A stretch of DNA of 64,000 nt from an uncultured Myxococcales bacterium (GTDB lineage Bacteria; Myxococcota_A; UBA9042; DTJE01). The DNA lies in contig CAIZWN010000044.1 in assembly GCA_903936705.1 (NCBI GenBank), positions 1 to 64,000 on the forward strand. Direction: 5' to 3'. Shown here in pieces: positions 24,359 through 33,443 of this stretch. A model generated the notes under the pieces. It searched no databases. It saw only the letters and a list, made by a program, of their open reading frames with translations, and was not told the DNA's origin. Made by a program: the position numbers and the translations under genes. Each line of letters begins with the position of its first letter. The first letter of the stretch is position 1.

Positions 24359-25456
24359 ATGAAGTACTGGCTGGACCTGTTCACCGGCTCGACGTGGAAG
24401 GAGTTTCTCGACGCGGGGGCGGACGTGACGGGGTTTCGGGAGCGCCACCGAAAGCTTGTCGGCAAGGTCCAGCCCGGGGACATCCTGCTCTGCTACATGA
24501 CGGGGGTGATGCGCTGGGTAGGGGCCCTTGAAGTGAAGGGGCCGAGTACGGATACCAGAGCGATCTGGCACGACGACGAATTTCCTCAGCGTCTGGCGGT
24601 GAAACCGCTGATCCGGCTTTCAGCGGAATGCGGCGTACCAATGGACGACTTCCTGGGCAAGGTTTCGTTCTTCACCGACGAGTCGATGCGCGGGAAATAC
24701 AGGGGATTCCTTCGGGGCTCACTGGCGAGGTTCGCTCCTGATGATGCAAAGGCGGTTGTGACCGCCCTCGAAAACGCGAACACCAATCCCGTGTCGCGCG
24801 AGGTGGATCCCAAGAAACTTGCAAGGCGCCCTCTGTTCAAGGTCGAGATTCAGCAGGGCAAAAAGAAGATCGAAACGATTGTGTCTGTCCCGGAACCCGA
24901 GGAGCCACCGGCAAGTGGCTCCCAGGTCACTCGCCACTCAGAAATCCAGTACAGTCTGCTGACGCTCGGCGCGGAAATGGGGCTCGATGTCTGGGTGGCC
25001 AGGAACGACCTCTCGCGGACGTGGGCCGGCAAGAAACTCGGGGAATTGCCCCGGATGATTTACGAGTTACCAACGCAATTCAACGAGGCCACCACGAGGA
25101 CGATCGAGTTGATCGATGTTCTCTGGTTGAAGGGCAACTCCATCGTCGCCGCGTTTGAGGTCGAATGCACGACGTCGATCTATTCGGGGCTGCTGCGGAT
25201 GTCCGACCTGCTGGCGCTCCAGCCGAACCTTGACATCCGCCTGTTCCTCGTCGCGCCCGAGGAGCGCAGGGAGAAGGTGAGCCAAGAGATTCGAAGGCCG
25301 ACGTTCTCGCGCCTGGAACGTCCGCTGCCGAAGGTCTGCGGGTTCCTGCCGTTCAACAAACTTCAAGAGACAGTGGATGGCATCAGGAAATTGCAGATAG
25401 CGTCCGCGCTTCAACCTGCGTTCTTGGACAAGGTTGCGGAGTATTTCGAAGGGTAG
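24359..25456 (+). CDS. EVE-domain protein with C-terminal PD-(D/E)XK-like nuclease region
   Basis: A 365-aa protein starting at ATG 24359 behind AGGAGA. Residues 1-110 look like an EVE (PUA-fold) domain: KYWLDLFTGSTWKEFLDAG, VQPGDILLCYMTGVMRWVGALEV. A linker follows, and residues 195-330 resemble a restriction-nuclease fold: HSEIQYSLLTLGAEMGLDVWVARND, then IELIDVLWLKGNSIVAAFEVECTTS with acidic residues at the expected positions, and LRLFLVAPEE-like strand DIRLFLVAPEE. EVE domains bind modified bases, so this may be a modification-dependent restriction factor. It converges with the MmeI-like gene. Confidence 0.72.
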   Translation: MKYWLDLFTGSTWKEFLDAGADVTGFRERHRKLVGKVQPGDILLCYMTGVMRWVGALEVKGPSTDTRAIWHDDEFPQRLAVKPLIRLSAECGVPMDDFLGKVSFFTDESMRGKYRGFLRGSLARFAPDDAKAVVTALENANTNPVSREVDPKKLARRPLFKVEIQQGKKKIETIVSVPEPEEPPASGSQVTRHSEIQYSLLTLGAEMGLDVWVARNDLSRTWAGKKLGELPRMIYELPTQFNEATTRTIELIDVLWLKGNSIVAAFEVECTTSIYSGLLRMSDLLALQPNLDIRLFLVAPEERREKVSQEIRRPTFSRLERPLPKVCGFLPFNKLQETVDGIRKLQIASALQPAFLDKVAEYFEG

Positions 25457-25512
25457 CGGGTGTCATGTGCACGCTGGGCGGGCGTCCCCCTTGAACCCAC
25501 CAGGGACATTCG

Positions 25513-28350
25513 TTACTTGCTGCGCTTTCGGCGTTTCGTCGGCACTCGCGGCGGCGGTTCCAATTCCAATCGGCCGGCACCTTCGAGAACAATGTAACGG
25601 GCAAGCAGCACGTTCAGGCGATCGGAGTCGCTGGCGAAGCGCTTTCGTGGGACGTAAGAGGCGTCAACCGCACGATCGAGTTTCTCATGGGCACGAACCA
25701 GAGCGGGTGGCATGGAGTTTTCCCCATACAGGTCGTCAAGGGTTGATGTGGCCTGTGACGCTCGGACATCGAGAATCTCTTGGGCAGCGATTTCGATCTT
25801 GTCGATCAATGTCGCGTTGATATCAGCGAAGGGGAATGCGTTGTACGCGAGGTCTGGCGCCAACGAGTATCGCGTTTCAAGGCGACCAACGATCGTTCGC
25901 ACCCAGGCCATGAACATTGACGACTGCAGTACGCCGAATAGCCAGAGAGGCGCGTTCTCGATCGTGATGAGTTTGTTTCCCGCAATAACTTCGGCGTCGT
26001 AGTAGCAAGCTGGGATGAACTCGCGGTTCTCGCTACTCACCTCGGGTAGCGCCAAATAGCGACTTGTTGGTTGTCTCATTTGCGAGAACAGCGACGGTGT
26101 TGATGCCTGGCGCTTTACAGCGGGCGTGTCGCAGGCTTCGCGGGTCTTGCGGACGAGATCCAACCGGTCGGCAAGGATCCGGGACTGTCGCAAGTCGTGC
26201 GCTGAAGCACCTTCAAGCCACAGGCACCAACGCTCCTTTCCGTAGAGCATTTCAGTTGTCTGGCGGAACGGCCGCAGGAATTTTGCGGCGATTGGATCGA
26301 GTTTCACCGTTGGGTAGTCGTCCGGGCCCACGATCAGGCCGCCGCCATCCCAGGGTTTGCTCCCTTGCGTGGCCTTCGGCAGACCGGGAATCAGAGGAGT
26401 TTGACGTTTCCCGGGATAGATGGAAGGGCCGTCTGCAAGGTACCAATTAATGTTCGTGGGAATCGTTTCAACCGGCTCACCGCGGAGATCTGGATAATGG
26501 AACAAGCGCTTGCGGACGGCCTTCCCTCCTTCCGAAAATCCGATGATGACAACCGTGACCTGTGCGCGACCTCTGGCCTCGCTCTTCCACTTGAAACTGC
26601 TATGGGCGAAGTCGATGCTGAAACCGTACCGATCGAGAAGGGGCCCGAGCGATCTCGCCTGCTCCCCCTGCGTGATCGAGTTAGTTGAAACAAAGGCGCA
26701 TCGCACCTTACGACCCTTGGCGTAAGCAAAAGCCTTTGCGTACCAGCACGCAACGTAGTCCAAACGGCCCGTTCGAAGCCCGCTGGCATCAATGGCCGAA
26801 AAGACAGCCCTGTTGTCGGCCTGCTGCGCCTCCGACATCCATGCCATCCCGACGAACGGTGGATTGCCAAACAGATAGTCGCACCGATCTGGTGGCAACA
26901 AGGCTGTCCAGTCGAGAGACAAGGCGTTGTCCCGTGCGATGTTTGGCGCGACCGGGATTGGGAAACGAATGAAGTGCTTTCCGAACTCTGTCGATGCCTG
27001 ACGGTTGGCCAGATGATCGGCCAGGTAGAGTGCTACCCTAGCGATCTTCGTAGGGAACTCCTCAATCTCGATGCCGTAAAACTGATTGACACGAACTTTG
27101 AACTCAAGCGTGATGTCCAGTTCAGGTTGATCCGTTCTTCGCTCTCGCACCCTGAGGCGCCGAACCGCCTCAGCCTCAAGCCGGCGTATCTCTCGATAAG
27201 CGACGACAAGAAAGTTCCCGCATCCACATGCCGGGTCAAAGAATGTCAAAGAAGCGAGTCTCTGCTGGAACGCGCGCAGTTTGGGCCTACTGTCCGCGGC
27301 TGCAAGTTGCGCCTCAAGTTCGTCCACGAAAAGCGGACCAATCGTCCTCAAGATGTTCTGCTCTGTAGTGTAGTGCGCGCCGATCTTCCTTCGCTCGGCA
27401 GGTGTCATCACGTTCTGAAACATCGAACCGAAGATCGCGGGCGAGATGATCGCCCAGTTGAACGTGCAGGCGTGCAGGAGTGCCTCACGCATAGCCAGGT
27501 CGCAAAAGGGAACAGGAAGAAGTTCGGCGAAAAGATCGCCATTGATATAGGTGAAGGCGGCAAGTTCCTCCCCAAGGGAACGGGGCCGCCTTTCAGGCGG
27601 GGTATTGAGAACCTGAAAGATCGTTCCGACCTTCGCCCCGAGGTCGGAGCCATCTGGGTTGGTGTGAACTGCAATGTAGGCGTGGAAGGCCGCCCTCTCC
27701 CAAATCCCCGTGTCGTCCGCAAACAGACAGAAAAGAACTCGCGTCAACCATTCCCGCGTTTCGTGTACGCCATACCCGTTCTCGGCCAGTAGGTCGTGGA
27801 GTTGCGCCAGAAGCTCGGTCGCCTCGAAATTCGCGTCTTCGTCACTTTCAAAGCGTTGGTGGGGGTTGTTATATCCAGCGATCCACCAGAAGAGGTCCAG
27901 ATTGTCGGGCAACTCGGCCAGCAGGAACTCACCCGGCTTGTTGGACTTCAAGTCGAACCACTTAAAGCGCTGGAAATCGCATGCGACCAGCAGCCAAGGC
28001 CGTTGCGACGGAGTCAGGCTCGTGTAGTAGTCGAGCAATTGGCCCATCGCGTCATCGAGATCCTCACCTGCACTCTTGTGCTCGACTCCCATCTGTCCCG
28101 GGTAGAGCAGGTCGACCCACCCATGCCTACCCGTGGTGGCCCTTTCCGCGATTTGCTCGAACGCGGACACCTGTTCTGCCGCGACGCCGAAGATCTCGAA
28201 GAAGCGAATCCAGAAAGTTTGACGTTGTGACTTTTCGCTTGTGGCAAAACGAAAGGCATGAGCAAACGCAACCGCGTTGGCGCGAATTGTAGATTTCGAG
28301 AGGATCGCACTCGGGTTCGATGTTGGCACCTTGACCCCTCGTGCTGGCAT
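25513..28350 (-). CDS. MmeI-like type IIL restriction-modification enzyme
   Basis: A 945-aa single-chain nuclease-methyltransferase. The nuclease motif is D80-X9-E90-X-K92 (WVDLLYPGQMGVEHKS), as in MmeI. A helical spacer leads to the methyltransferase with SAM motif I DPACGCGNF (372-380) and catalytic motif NPPF (496-499). A target-recognition region follows (KFLRPFRQTTEMLYGKERWCLWL), then a C-terminal helical part rich in basic residues. MmeI enzymes cut about 20 bp from an asymmetric site and protect by hemi-methylation. All catalytic residues are present, so it is probably active. It is the only minus-strand gene in the prophage and looks like acquired defence cargo. Confidence 0.92.
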   Translation of the reverse strand: MPARGVKVPTSNPSAILSKSTIRANAVAFAHAFRFATSEKSQRQTFWIRFFEIFGVAAEQVSAFEQIAERATTGRHGWVDLLYPGQMGVEHKSAGEDLDDAMGQLLDYYTSLTPSQRPWLLVACDFQRFKWFDLKSNKPGEFLLAELPDNLDLFWWIAGYNNPHQRFESDEDANFEATELLAQLHDLLAENGYGVHETREWLTRVLFCLFADDTGIWERAAFHAYIAVHTNPDGSDLGAKVGTIFQVLNTPPERRPRSLGEELAAFTYINGDLFAELLPVPFCDLAMREALLHACTFNWAIISPAIFGSMFQNVMTPAERRKIGAHYTTEQNILRTIGPLFVDELEAQLAAADSRPKLRAFQQRLASLTFFDPACGCGNFLVVAYREIRRLEAEAVRRLRVRERRTDQPELDITLEFKVRVNQFYGIEIEEFPTKIARVALYLADHLANRQASTEFGKHFIRFPIPVAPNIARDNALSLDWTALLPPDRCDYLFGNPPFVGMAWMSEAQQADNRAVFSAIDASGLRTGRLDYVACWYAKAFAYAKGRKVRCAFVSTNSITQGEQARSLGPLLDRYGFSIDFAHSSFKWKSEARGRAQVTVVIIGFSEGGKAVRKRLFHYPDLRGEPVETIPTNINWYLADGPSIYPGKRQTPLIPGLPKATQGSKPWDGGGLIVGPDDYPTVKLDPIAAKFLRPFRQTTEMLYGKERWCLWLEGASAHDLRQSRILADRLDLVRKTREACDTPAVKRQASTPSLFSQMRQPTSRYLALPEVSSENREFIPACYYDAEVIAGNKLITIENAPLWLFGVLQSSMFMAWVRTIVGRLETRYSLAPDLAYNAFPFADINATLIDKIEIAAQEILDVRASQATSTLDDLYGENSMPPALVRAHEKLDRAVDASYVPRKRFASDSDRLNVLLARYIVLEGAGRLELEPPPRVPTKRRKRSK

Positions 28351-28622
28351 CGGTTGACCAGCGGTTGTCAGAAGACGAGAGTAGCGGGCGCAGTATCGCG
28401 ACTCGGTGAGGGAGCGTCAAGGGTGCGGCATGGGGCGCGATACGACGCGCGATATGTCATCAAGAGCGCGCGGGTTCACCATCGGGGTCGAGTCTGCCTG
28501 GGCGACGCCCCGAATCCGCCTGGCCATCTGCGTCGCGGAGTTGGGGGTGACTTCGACAGGCGGCTTGACAGTCGTGACGGTCTGGTCCTAAGGAACATGA
28601 GCCTACCTTGTGGGAGGGAACC

Positions 28623-29405
28623 ATGTTCCGCCACGTCAAGTTGCCGCCATCCGTGACTCTCCTGGCCCTGGTGTCGCTCGTCTGCGCAGCCGGCATCTCG
28701 TGCAAGGGCCAGACACCACCCGTGCCACCGGCGCCAGCCGCATCGGTCAAGCTCGTTCGAGTCGTGACTGAGAAGGGACTCGCGGCCCCCTACATCAAGC
28801 TCAACGACAAGATGCTCAGCCTCGACGAAGAGGTTCCGGTCAAGGGCACCGCGACGATCGCTATAGGTGTGCCCGCGTGCGCGGGGCCGGAGGGAGGCAC
28901 CGTGGACTGCCCGAAGACGGTGGGCCCAGTGCTAGGATTGGCCGGTCAAATCTACGTGTTCCGAGCCACGTCCCGCAAGGACGCCGAGGCCAAGGCGCGT
29001 CAGTCGGGCGTGCCTGAGAGCGAAACGTCCAAGGTGTTCCCCAGTTCTGACCGTGACCCCGTCGTTGAGGTTGAAGTGCCTCCGGCGCCCGAGGGCTGCG
29101 GTCGTCTCGCCGCGATCGAAGTCGCCATCGATGCCGGGCTCAATGCGGTCACCGCGAAAACTCCCCCTGCTCTGGTCGTCGGCTTCGAAGGCGCCAGCTC
29201 GCGCACAGAACTGCCAACCGGCGAGCTCACTGCCAAGAGGAACCCCGAGGACCCGGAAGCCTTCCACCGGCTCACTGTGCACTTCGACATTCCAGCCGGC
29301 TCCCTGAAACAACCGATGCCGAAGCTGGGACTATACGTGCCGGCGGCGGGCGATTTCGCGGTCTACGTCCGCCGCTTCGAGGTCAAGGCTGTCTACGCGA
29401 GGTGA
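28623..29405 (+). CDS. Putative lipoprotein, cargo gene
   Basis: A 260-aa exported protein from ATG 28623 (GGGAGG upstream). The signal sequence (SVTLLALVSLVCAAGISCKG) ends in a plausible lipobox cysteine. The mature part is beta-rich (VRVVTEKGLAAPYIKLNDKML, PEGCGRLAAIEVAIDAGLN, DFAVYVRRFEVKAVY) with no recognised family. It is followed after three bases by a second lipoprotein-like gene, so the two form an operon. In a lysogen they may alter the host envelope. Confidence 0.72.
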   Translation: MFRHVKLPPSVTLLALVSLVCAAGISCKGQTPPVPPAPAASVKLVRVVTEKGLAAPYIKLNDKMLSLDEEVPVKGTATIAIGVPACAGPEGGTVDCPKTVGPVLGLAGQIYVFRATSRKDAEAKARQSGVPESETSKVFPSSDRDPVVEVEVPPAPEGCGRLAAIEVAIDAGLNAVTAKTPPALVVGFEGASSRTELPTGELTAKRNPEDPEAFHRLTVHFDIPAGSLKQPMPKLGLYVPAAGDFAVYVRRFEVKAVYAR

Positions 29406-29408
29406 GTC

Positions 29409-30614
29409 GTGGAGACAATGCTGACGGCCGGCAATGGCGGGCCTCGAGTGTTTTTGCGCCTGGTCGGAGTGGCGCTCGTGAGCGTCGCCGTTTCGGCAGC
29501 ATGCCTCGTGACTGCCTGCGCACCGCGATCTACGGACATCCAGCCGCTTCTGGCCGACACCGTTTGCGTGTGCCAGGAAGGGGTCATTTGCCCTTCGGCC
29601 CCGTGTTTGTCGTCTGATCGGCCGCATGGGAGCGAGTCGGACCTGTTTGCCAGCGGCGAACTGTCCGGCGTTAGCGGCACTGGAACCGTGTTCATGGTCG
29701 AACTTGTCGCAGCGCCGTCGGATCCGGAGCTTGGTCTCGTCGTGAGAGCGTATCTGGCCGATGGGGGTGTGAAACCACTTGCAACAACGTCGGAATCACG
29801 TCCTGACGGCCACGTTGTGCTGACGGCCTCGACCGACGAGCTAGACATCCGTTCCATCGCTGTCTACCTGAGAGCGACGCCAACGTCGCCGACGCGGTTT
29901 CGCCCGGTACGCATCCAGGCGATTGCCGGATGGCCCTCGACCACCCTTATCGCGCCGGCCATCCTGGTCGTCGCCGTTCTGGTGATCGGGGCCGTCGTCA
30001 TGTTGAATCGCCGCCGTCGGACTACAAGCCGGAAAGAAGGGGTCGGCCCCGGGTCAGACGCCCAGCCCGCCATCGAACAGGCACCTTCCAGGACCGACCC
30101 GAACGCCGGGACCACGCTTGCGCCCGCGCCCGCGGTTCAGGACGACACCGCGCATGCGAACGCCGGTCCAGCGATCGTCGAAGCCGACGGCGCTGGATGC
30201 GCGGCGCCCAAGAGCGTGGAGTTCTTGGGAGGGGTTGATGTAGGAACGTATGCCGTTGTCGCCAACGGCCAGCGAACCCTTCTGGGCAAGAGGCACTACT
30301 TCCTGCTGCTCGAAATGGGTCTGCGTCGCAAGATTCGCGGGGACGAACTTCCCGGTAAGGCAGACGCCCACGATACCGGCTCATGGGTGGATATTGATGG
30401 CGACCGTTACCTCGTTTCGCAGCTCGATGCCAAGTTCCGGGACCAGTGTCATTGCAAGATCATCGAGGAGGTCGGAAGGAAGAAGGCTGGGCTTCGGCGC
30501 ATCAACTGCGCTCCGGCCGAAGTGGCAATCGACGAACAGGCGCATCAGACCCGTGAATTCACTAACGACAAGAAGATCGGTCCCTTGATCGAGGAGCTGT
30601 TCGGCACTCGGTAA
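29409..30614 (+). CDS. Lipoprotein / membrane-spanning protein with C-terminal cytoplasmic-type domain
   Basis: A 401-aa protein starting at GTG 29409 behind GAGGTG. The N-terminus has a lipoprotein-like signal (LVSVAVSAACLVTACAP). A second membrane segment lies at about 178-198 (TLIAPAILVVAVLVIGAVVML) followed by basic RRRR, a Pro/Ala-rich linker, and a C-terminal domain (LLGKRHYFLLLEMGLRRKIRG, VDIDGDRYLVSQLDAKF, CHCKIIEEVGRKKAG) with winged-helix-like composition. If the second segment spans the inner membrane, the C-terminal domain is cytoplasmic, which suggests an envelope sensor rather than a simple lipoprotein. No family recognised. Confidence 0.68.
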   Translation: METMLTAGNGGPRVFLRLVGVALVSVAVSAACLVTACAPRSTDIQPLLADTVCVCQEGVICPSAPCLSSDRPHGSESDLFASGELSGVSGTGTVFMVELVAAPSDPELGLVVRAYLADGGVKPLATTSESRPDGHVVLTASTDELDIRSIAVYLRATPTSPTRFRPVRIQAIAGWPSTTLIAPAILVVAVLVIGAVVMLNRRRRTTSRKEGVGPGSDAQPAIEQAPSRTDPNAGTTLAPAPAVQDDTAHANAGPAIVEADGAGCAAPKSVEFLGGVDVGTYAVVANGQRTLLGKRHYFLLLEMGLRRKIRGDELPGKADAHDTGSWVDIDGDRYLVSQLDAKFRDQCHCKIIEEVGRKKAGLRRINCAPAEVAIDEQAHQTREFTNDKKIGPLIEELFGTR

Positions 30615-30663
30615 GACTCGGTCTGGCTTCCCTTCATTTGTGCCTTCCGAACTCTCCGTGGTG

Positions 30664-30734
30664 CCTACGTTGCGCCAACGTTGCCGCAACGTAGGCTGCG
30701 ACAGCCACCCTCAGCGCCCTACGTTGCGCCAACG
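30664..30734 (+). repeat. Direct and inverted repeats upstream of the early block (possible operators)
   Basis: CCTACGTTGCGCCAACG occurs at 30664-30680 and at 30718-30734, 54 bases apart. The first copy also forms an inverted repeat with CGCAACGTAGG at 30685-30695 (11-bp arms, 10-base loop). Position in a 193-base intergenic gap ahead of the early genes fits an operator for a phage or cargo regulator. No repressor gene is recognised nearby. Confidence 0.55.
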
Positions 30735-30765
30735 CTAACCCTACGGAGTTGCACTTTAGTCGGTC

Positions 30766-30806
30766 GGATACCCCTTCCAGAATCGGGGCTGGAGGGCGCG
30801 GTATCC
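30766..30806 (+). promoter_or_regulatory. Long hairpin directly before the start of the 30808 gene
   Basis: GGATACC (30766-30772) pairs with GGTATCC (30800-30806). Inside, CTTCCAG and CTGGAGG pair around AATCGGGG. The combined stem ends one base before the ATG at 30808, so it would sequester the start codon region. Confidence 0.5.
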
Positions 30807-30807
30807 C

Positions 30808-31326
30808 ATGTCCAACCGCCGACCAGCCGAGGCGCCGAAAGCGAGCACGCCCGAAGTGCGCTCGGTCCTGGCCTGGCTCCGCGTCGCTGCGAATCAGCGG
30901 CTGGTCCGTGAGGCCGCAGTCTGGGCCGTCTGGCTGGTGCTCCGCGAGAAGGATCCTGCGACGGCACTTGAGGTCATTGTTCGAGCGCTACGCGGTCCCT
31001 GCGAAAGCGTGTCGGGGCGGAAGCTCCCAAACCCCGACCGGTTCGAGGTAATCGCCATACTCGCGTACCTGCGCGGCGTCCTCGACCTGCCGGGCCTGGT
31101 GCCGGTCGCGAGCCCTTGGACCTGGGGCGAACTCACCGCGCTCGCCAAGGAACTCGCTGATCGCGGTGGGCGCCTCTCCCCGTTCTGGCACGACCAGGTC
31201 GGGACGAATCGGGTCGCGCGATCGGTGTCTCGTGTCCGCGGGATAGTCCGCGGTAGACATCTCGTTCAGCGTCCGGAAAACCTAACGAGTTGGGCACGTT
31301 CCGCGCTGGCGGCTGTAGGTAAATGA
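30808..31326 (+). CDS. Unrecognised phage early protein
   Basis: A 172-aa basic, helical protein from ATG 30808 (STPEVRSVLAWLRVAANQRLVREAAVWAVWLVL, NPDRFEVIAILAYLRGVLDLP, SPFWHDQVGTNRVARSVSRVRGI). It has no recognised motif. Its location at the head of the exonuclease block and its strongly basic C-terminus suggest a nucleic-acid-binding early protein. The start is embedded at the foot of a long hairpin, so translation may be controlled. Confidence 0.65.
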   Translation: MSNRRPAEAPKASTPEVRSVLAWLRVAANQRLVREAAVWAVWLVLREKDPATALEVIVRALRGPCESVSGRKLPNPDRFEVIAILAYLRGVLDLPGLVPVASPWTWGELTALAKELADRGGRLSPFWHDQVGTNRVARSVSRVRGIVRGRHLVQRPENLTSWARSALAAVGK

Positions 31327-31395
31327 TGGGGTGCAATTCGCCTAATTTTCAGGGACCACGCGGAGCATGACACTCCGATCGACGGAGGCGCTGCG

Positions 31396-32361
31396 ATGAC
31401 CCGAGTGCTGGACCTGCTACTGAACCGCGACCACCTGGAGGCCCACGACCTGACCGACCGATCCCTGTGGCTGGCCGCGCGGCGCACCGGCCTGGGCGGT
31501 TCCGACCTGGTCCGCGTCATCCACAAGCCCCGCGAGTTGTGGCGCGAGAAGACCGGCCGCGCCGACGGCTTCACCGGCAACCCCCTGACCCGGATGGGCC
31601 TCGCGCTCGAATCCCACATCCTGGCGGAATGGGCCGTTGTGGAGAAGGCCGAACTGATCCGCCCCATGCCGTTCCTGCGGGATCGGGAGCGACCCTGGCG
31701 ATGCGCCTCGCTGGACGCGCTGGCCCGGATGCCGGGCGGCCGGATCGTCATCGTGGACGCGAAGTACAGCACGCTCGACTGGCAGGGGCAGATCCCGGAG
31801 TCCGCGTTCCTCCAGATGGTCTGGTACATGGCCGTGACCGGGATCCACGAGGCGCACATCGCCCGGATGGACTTCCGCGGCGAAATCGTCTCGCTCGATC
31901 CCATCTCCTTCGACCCGGCCGAGGCGGACGCGTACCTCGAGGCCGCGGACGACCTGTGGCAGCACGTGGTGGACGACCGGGAGCCTGACGCGGGCGACGG
32001 CGAGGCCGGCGTGGAGGCGCTGTCGGACCTGCGCCGCAAGTCGCTCGTCCCGAGGATGGACGCCAGCGAACTGATGCTGGCCGTCGAATCGGAACTGGCG
32101 GCCCTGGAACGGGAGGCGAAGGCGGCCGAGGCGCGGGCCAAGGCGCTGAAAGACAGCATCGCAGAGCAGATGAACATGCACGGCGTCCAGCGGATCGAGT
32201 TCCCGGACGGGGCACGGTGGACGTTCAAGGAGAAGCGCGGCAGCCCGTCGTGGAAGGAGTACGCGCTGTCGATCGGGGGGACCGAGAAGGGAGCGGAGGC
32301 GTTCCGGGGCAAGGGCTCCGCGTACGTCGAAACCAAGCACGCGCAGGCAGAGGAGGCATAG
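31396..32361 (+). CDS. YqaJ-family (lambda exonuclease-like) recombination nuclease
   Basis: A 321-aa protein. The N-terminal 200 residues show YqaJ motifs: WLAARRTGLGGSD (27-37), MGLALESHIL with E72, D107 in CASLDAL, the D121-A-K123 catalytic pair in IVIVDAKYS, and a QMVWYMAVTG helix. This 5'-3' exonuclease makes single-strand ends for annealing. The C-terminal 110 residues add a coiled coil (ALEREAKAAEARAKALKDSIAEQMN) and a strand region common in phage YqaJ proteins. GGAGG lies upstream. The next gene probably encodes the partner annealing protein. Confidence 0.9.
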   Translation: MTRVLDLLLNRDHLEAHDLTDRSLWLAARRTGLGGSDLVRVIHKPRELWREKTGRADGFTGNPLTRMGLALESHILAEWAVVEKAELIRPMPFLRDRERPWRCASLDALARMPGGRIVIVDAKYSTLDWQGQIPESAFLQMVWYMAVTGIHEAHIARMDFRGEIVSLDPISFDPAEADAYLEAADDLWQHVVDDREPDAGDGEAGVEALSDLRRKSLVPRMDASELMLAVESELAALEREAKAAEARAKALKDSIAEQMNMHGVQRIEFPDGARWTFKEKRGSPSWKEYALSIGGTEKGAEAFRGKGSAYVETKHAQAEEA

Positions 32362-32366
32362 GCACC

Positions 32367-33443
32367 ATGGAGCAGCAGAACCCACAGAACCAGGCACTCG
32401 CCGTCCGCCCGACGATGGCGATGGCCATCGCGACCGCGGACAAGCACGGGTACGTTGAGGCGGTCATCCGGTCGGAGGTCCAGGCGCGAACGGCGGTGGC
32501 GCTCGCGCGGCCCCGGTCCTTCGACGCGGTCCGGGATTCGCTGCTGCGCGACTGCGCGCGGCCGGGATTCGCGGAGGACGCGGAATGGCACCAGGAGCGG
32601 TGGGACGCCCGGAAGCAGGAGATGGTCGAGATCACCGGCCCGTCCATCCGGCTGGCGGAGGCGGCGAAGCGGGCCATGACCAACATGGTGTCCCAGGTGT
32701 TCGTGATCCACGAGGACGACGCCTACCGCATGGGCCGCGTGTCGGTCGCGGATCTGGAAACGAACGAGGCGGATTCGGCGGACATCATCGTCCCGAAGGT
32801 GATGGAGCGGCGCCGGGCCCCGAAGAACCGGGACGAGGTCCGGGGCACCCGGATCGGTTCCGGCGGCGACGTCATCTACATCTGCGACGCGCCCGAGTCC
32901 GAGATCCTGATGAAGTTCAACTCGCAGGCATCCCGGGCGCTCCGCAACCTGATCCTGCGGTTCGTGCCCGGGGACATCGTGGACGAGGCCCGCACCGCGT
33001 GCGCCGAGACGCGGGCGAAACGGGACGCGCAGGACCCCGACAGCGCCCGGAAGAAGCTGGCGGACGCCTTCTCGTTCAAGCTCCAGGTGCGCCCGTCCGA
33101 CCTGGAGAAGTACCTCCAGCACCCCCTCGCGCAGACGACGCCCGTGGAACTGGACCAGCTCCGGGCGCTCTATCGCGCGCTCTCGGACGGGCAGACGACC
33201 TGGCCGGAAGTCATGGCGCAGCGCGACGGCGAAGACGAGAAGGCCGCGGATTCCTCTTCCGGTGCGCGTGCGAAGGCGCAGGAGGCCCTGGCGAAGCGGA
33301 AGGCGAAGGGCGCGGGCGCTGACCAGGCGGCACCCGCCGCGTCGACCATCCCGCCCGTCGTGCTGAAGGAGGGCGAGACCCCGGTCGATCCGCCGGAGCC
33401 GGTCGTCGCCCGCATGCGCGAGCCCGGCGAGGTTGGCGAGTGA
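32367..33443 (+). CDS. Putative phage single-strand annealing protein
   Basis: A 358-aa protein five bases after the exonuclease gene. It has no clear RecT motif, but contains the phage block GPSIRLAEAAKRAMTNM and a following strand pair (SQVFVIHEDDAYRMGRVSVADLETN), then RALRNLILRFVPGDIVDEA. Such proteins are repeatedly found beside YqaJ exonucleases and are thought to anneal single strands. The C-terminal 80 residues are charged and disordered. The gene overlaps the next by four bases. Assignment is from context plus a short motif, so a search is needed to separate RecT, Erf and Rad52-like classes. Confidence 0.62.
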   Translation: MEQQNPQNQALAVRPTMAMAIATADKHGYVEAVIRSEVQARTAVALARPRSFDAVRDSLLRDCARPGFAEDAEWHQERWDARKQEMVEITGPSIRLAEAAKRAMTNMVSQVFVIHEDDAYRMGRVSVADLETNEADSADIIVPKVMERRRAPKNRDEVRGTRIGSGGDVIYICDAPESEILMKFNSQASRALRNLILRFVPGDIVDEARTACAETRAKRDAQDPDSARKKLADAFSFKLQVRPSDLEKYLQHPLAQTTPVELDQLRALYRALSDGQTTWPEVMAQRDGEDEKAADSSSGARAKAQEALAKRKAKGAGADQAAPAASTIPPVVLKEGETPVDPPEPVVARMREPGEVGE

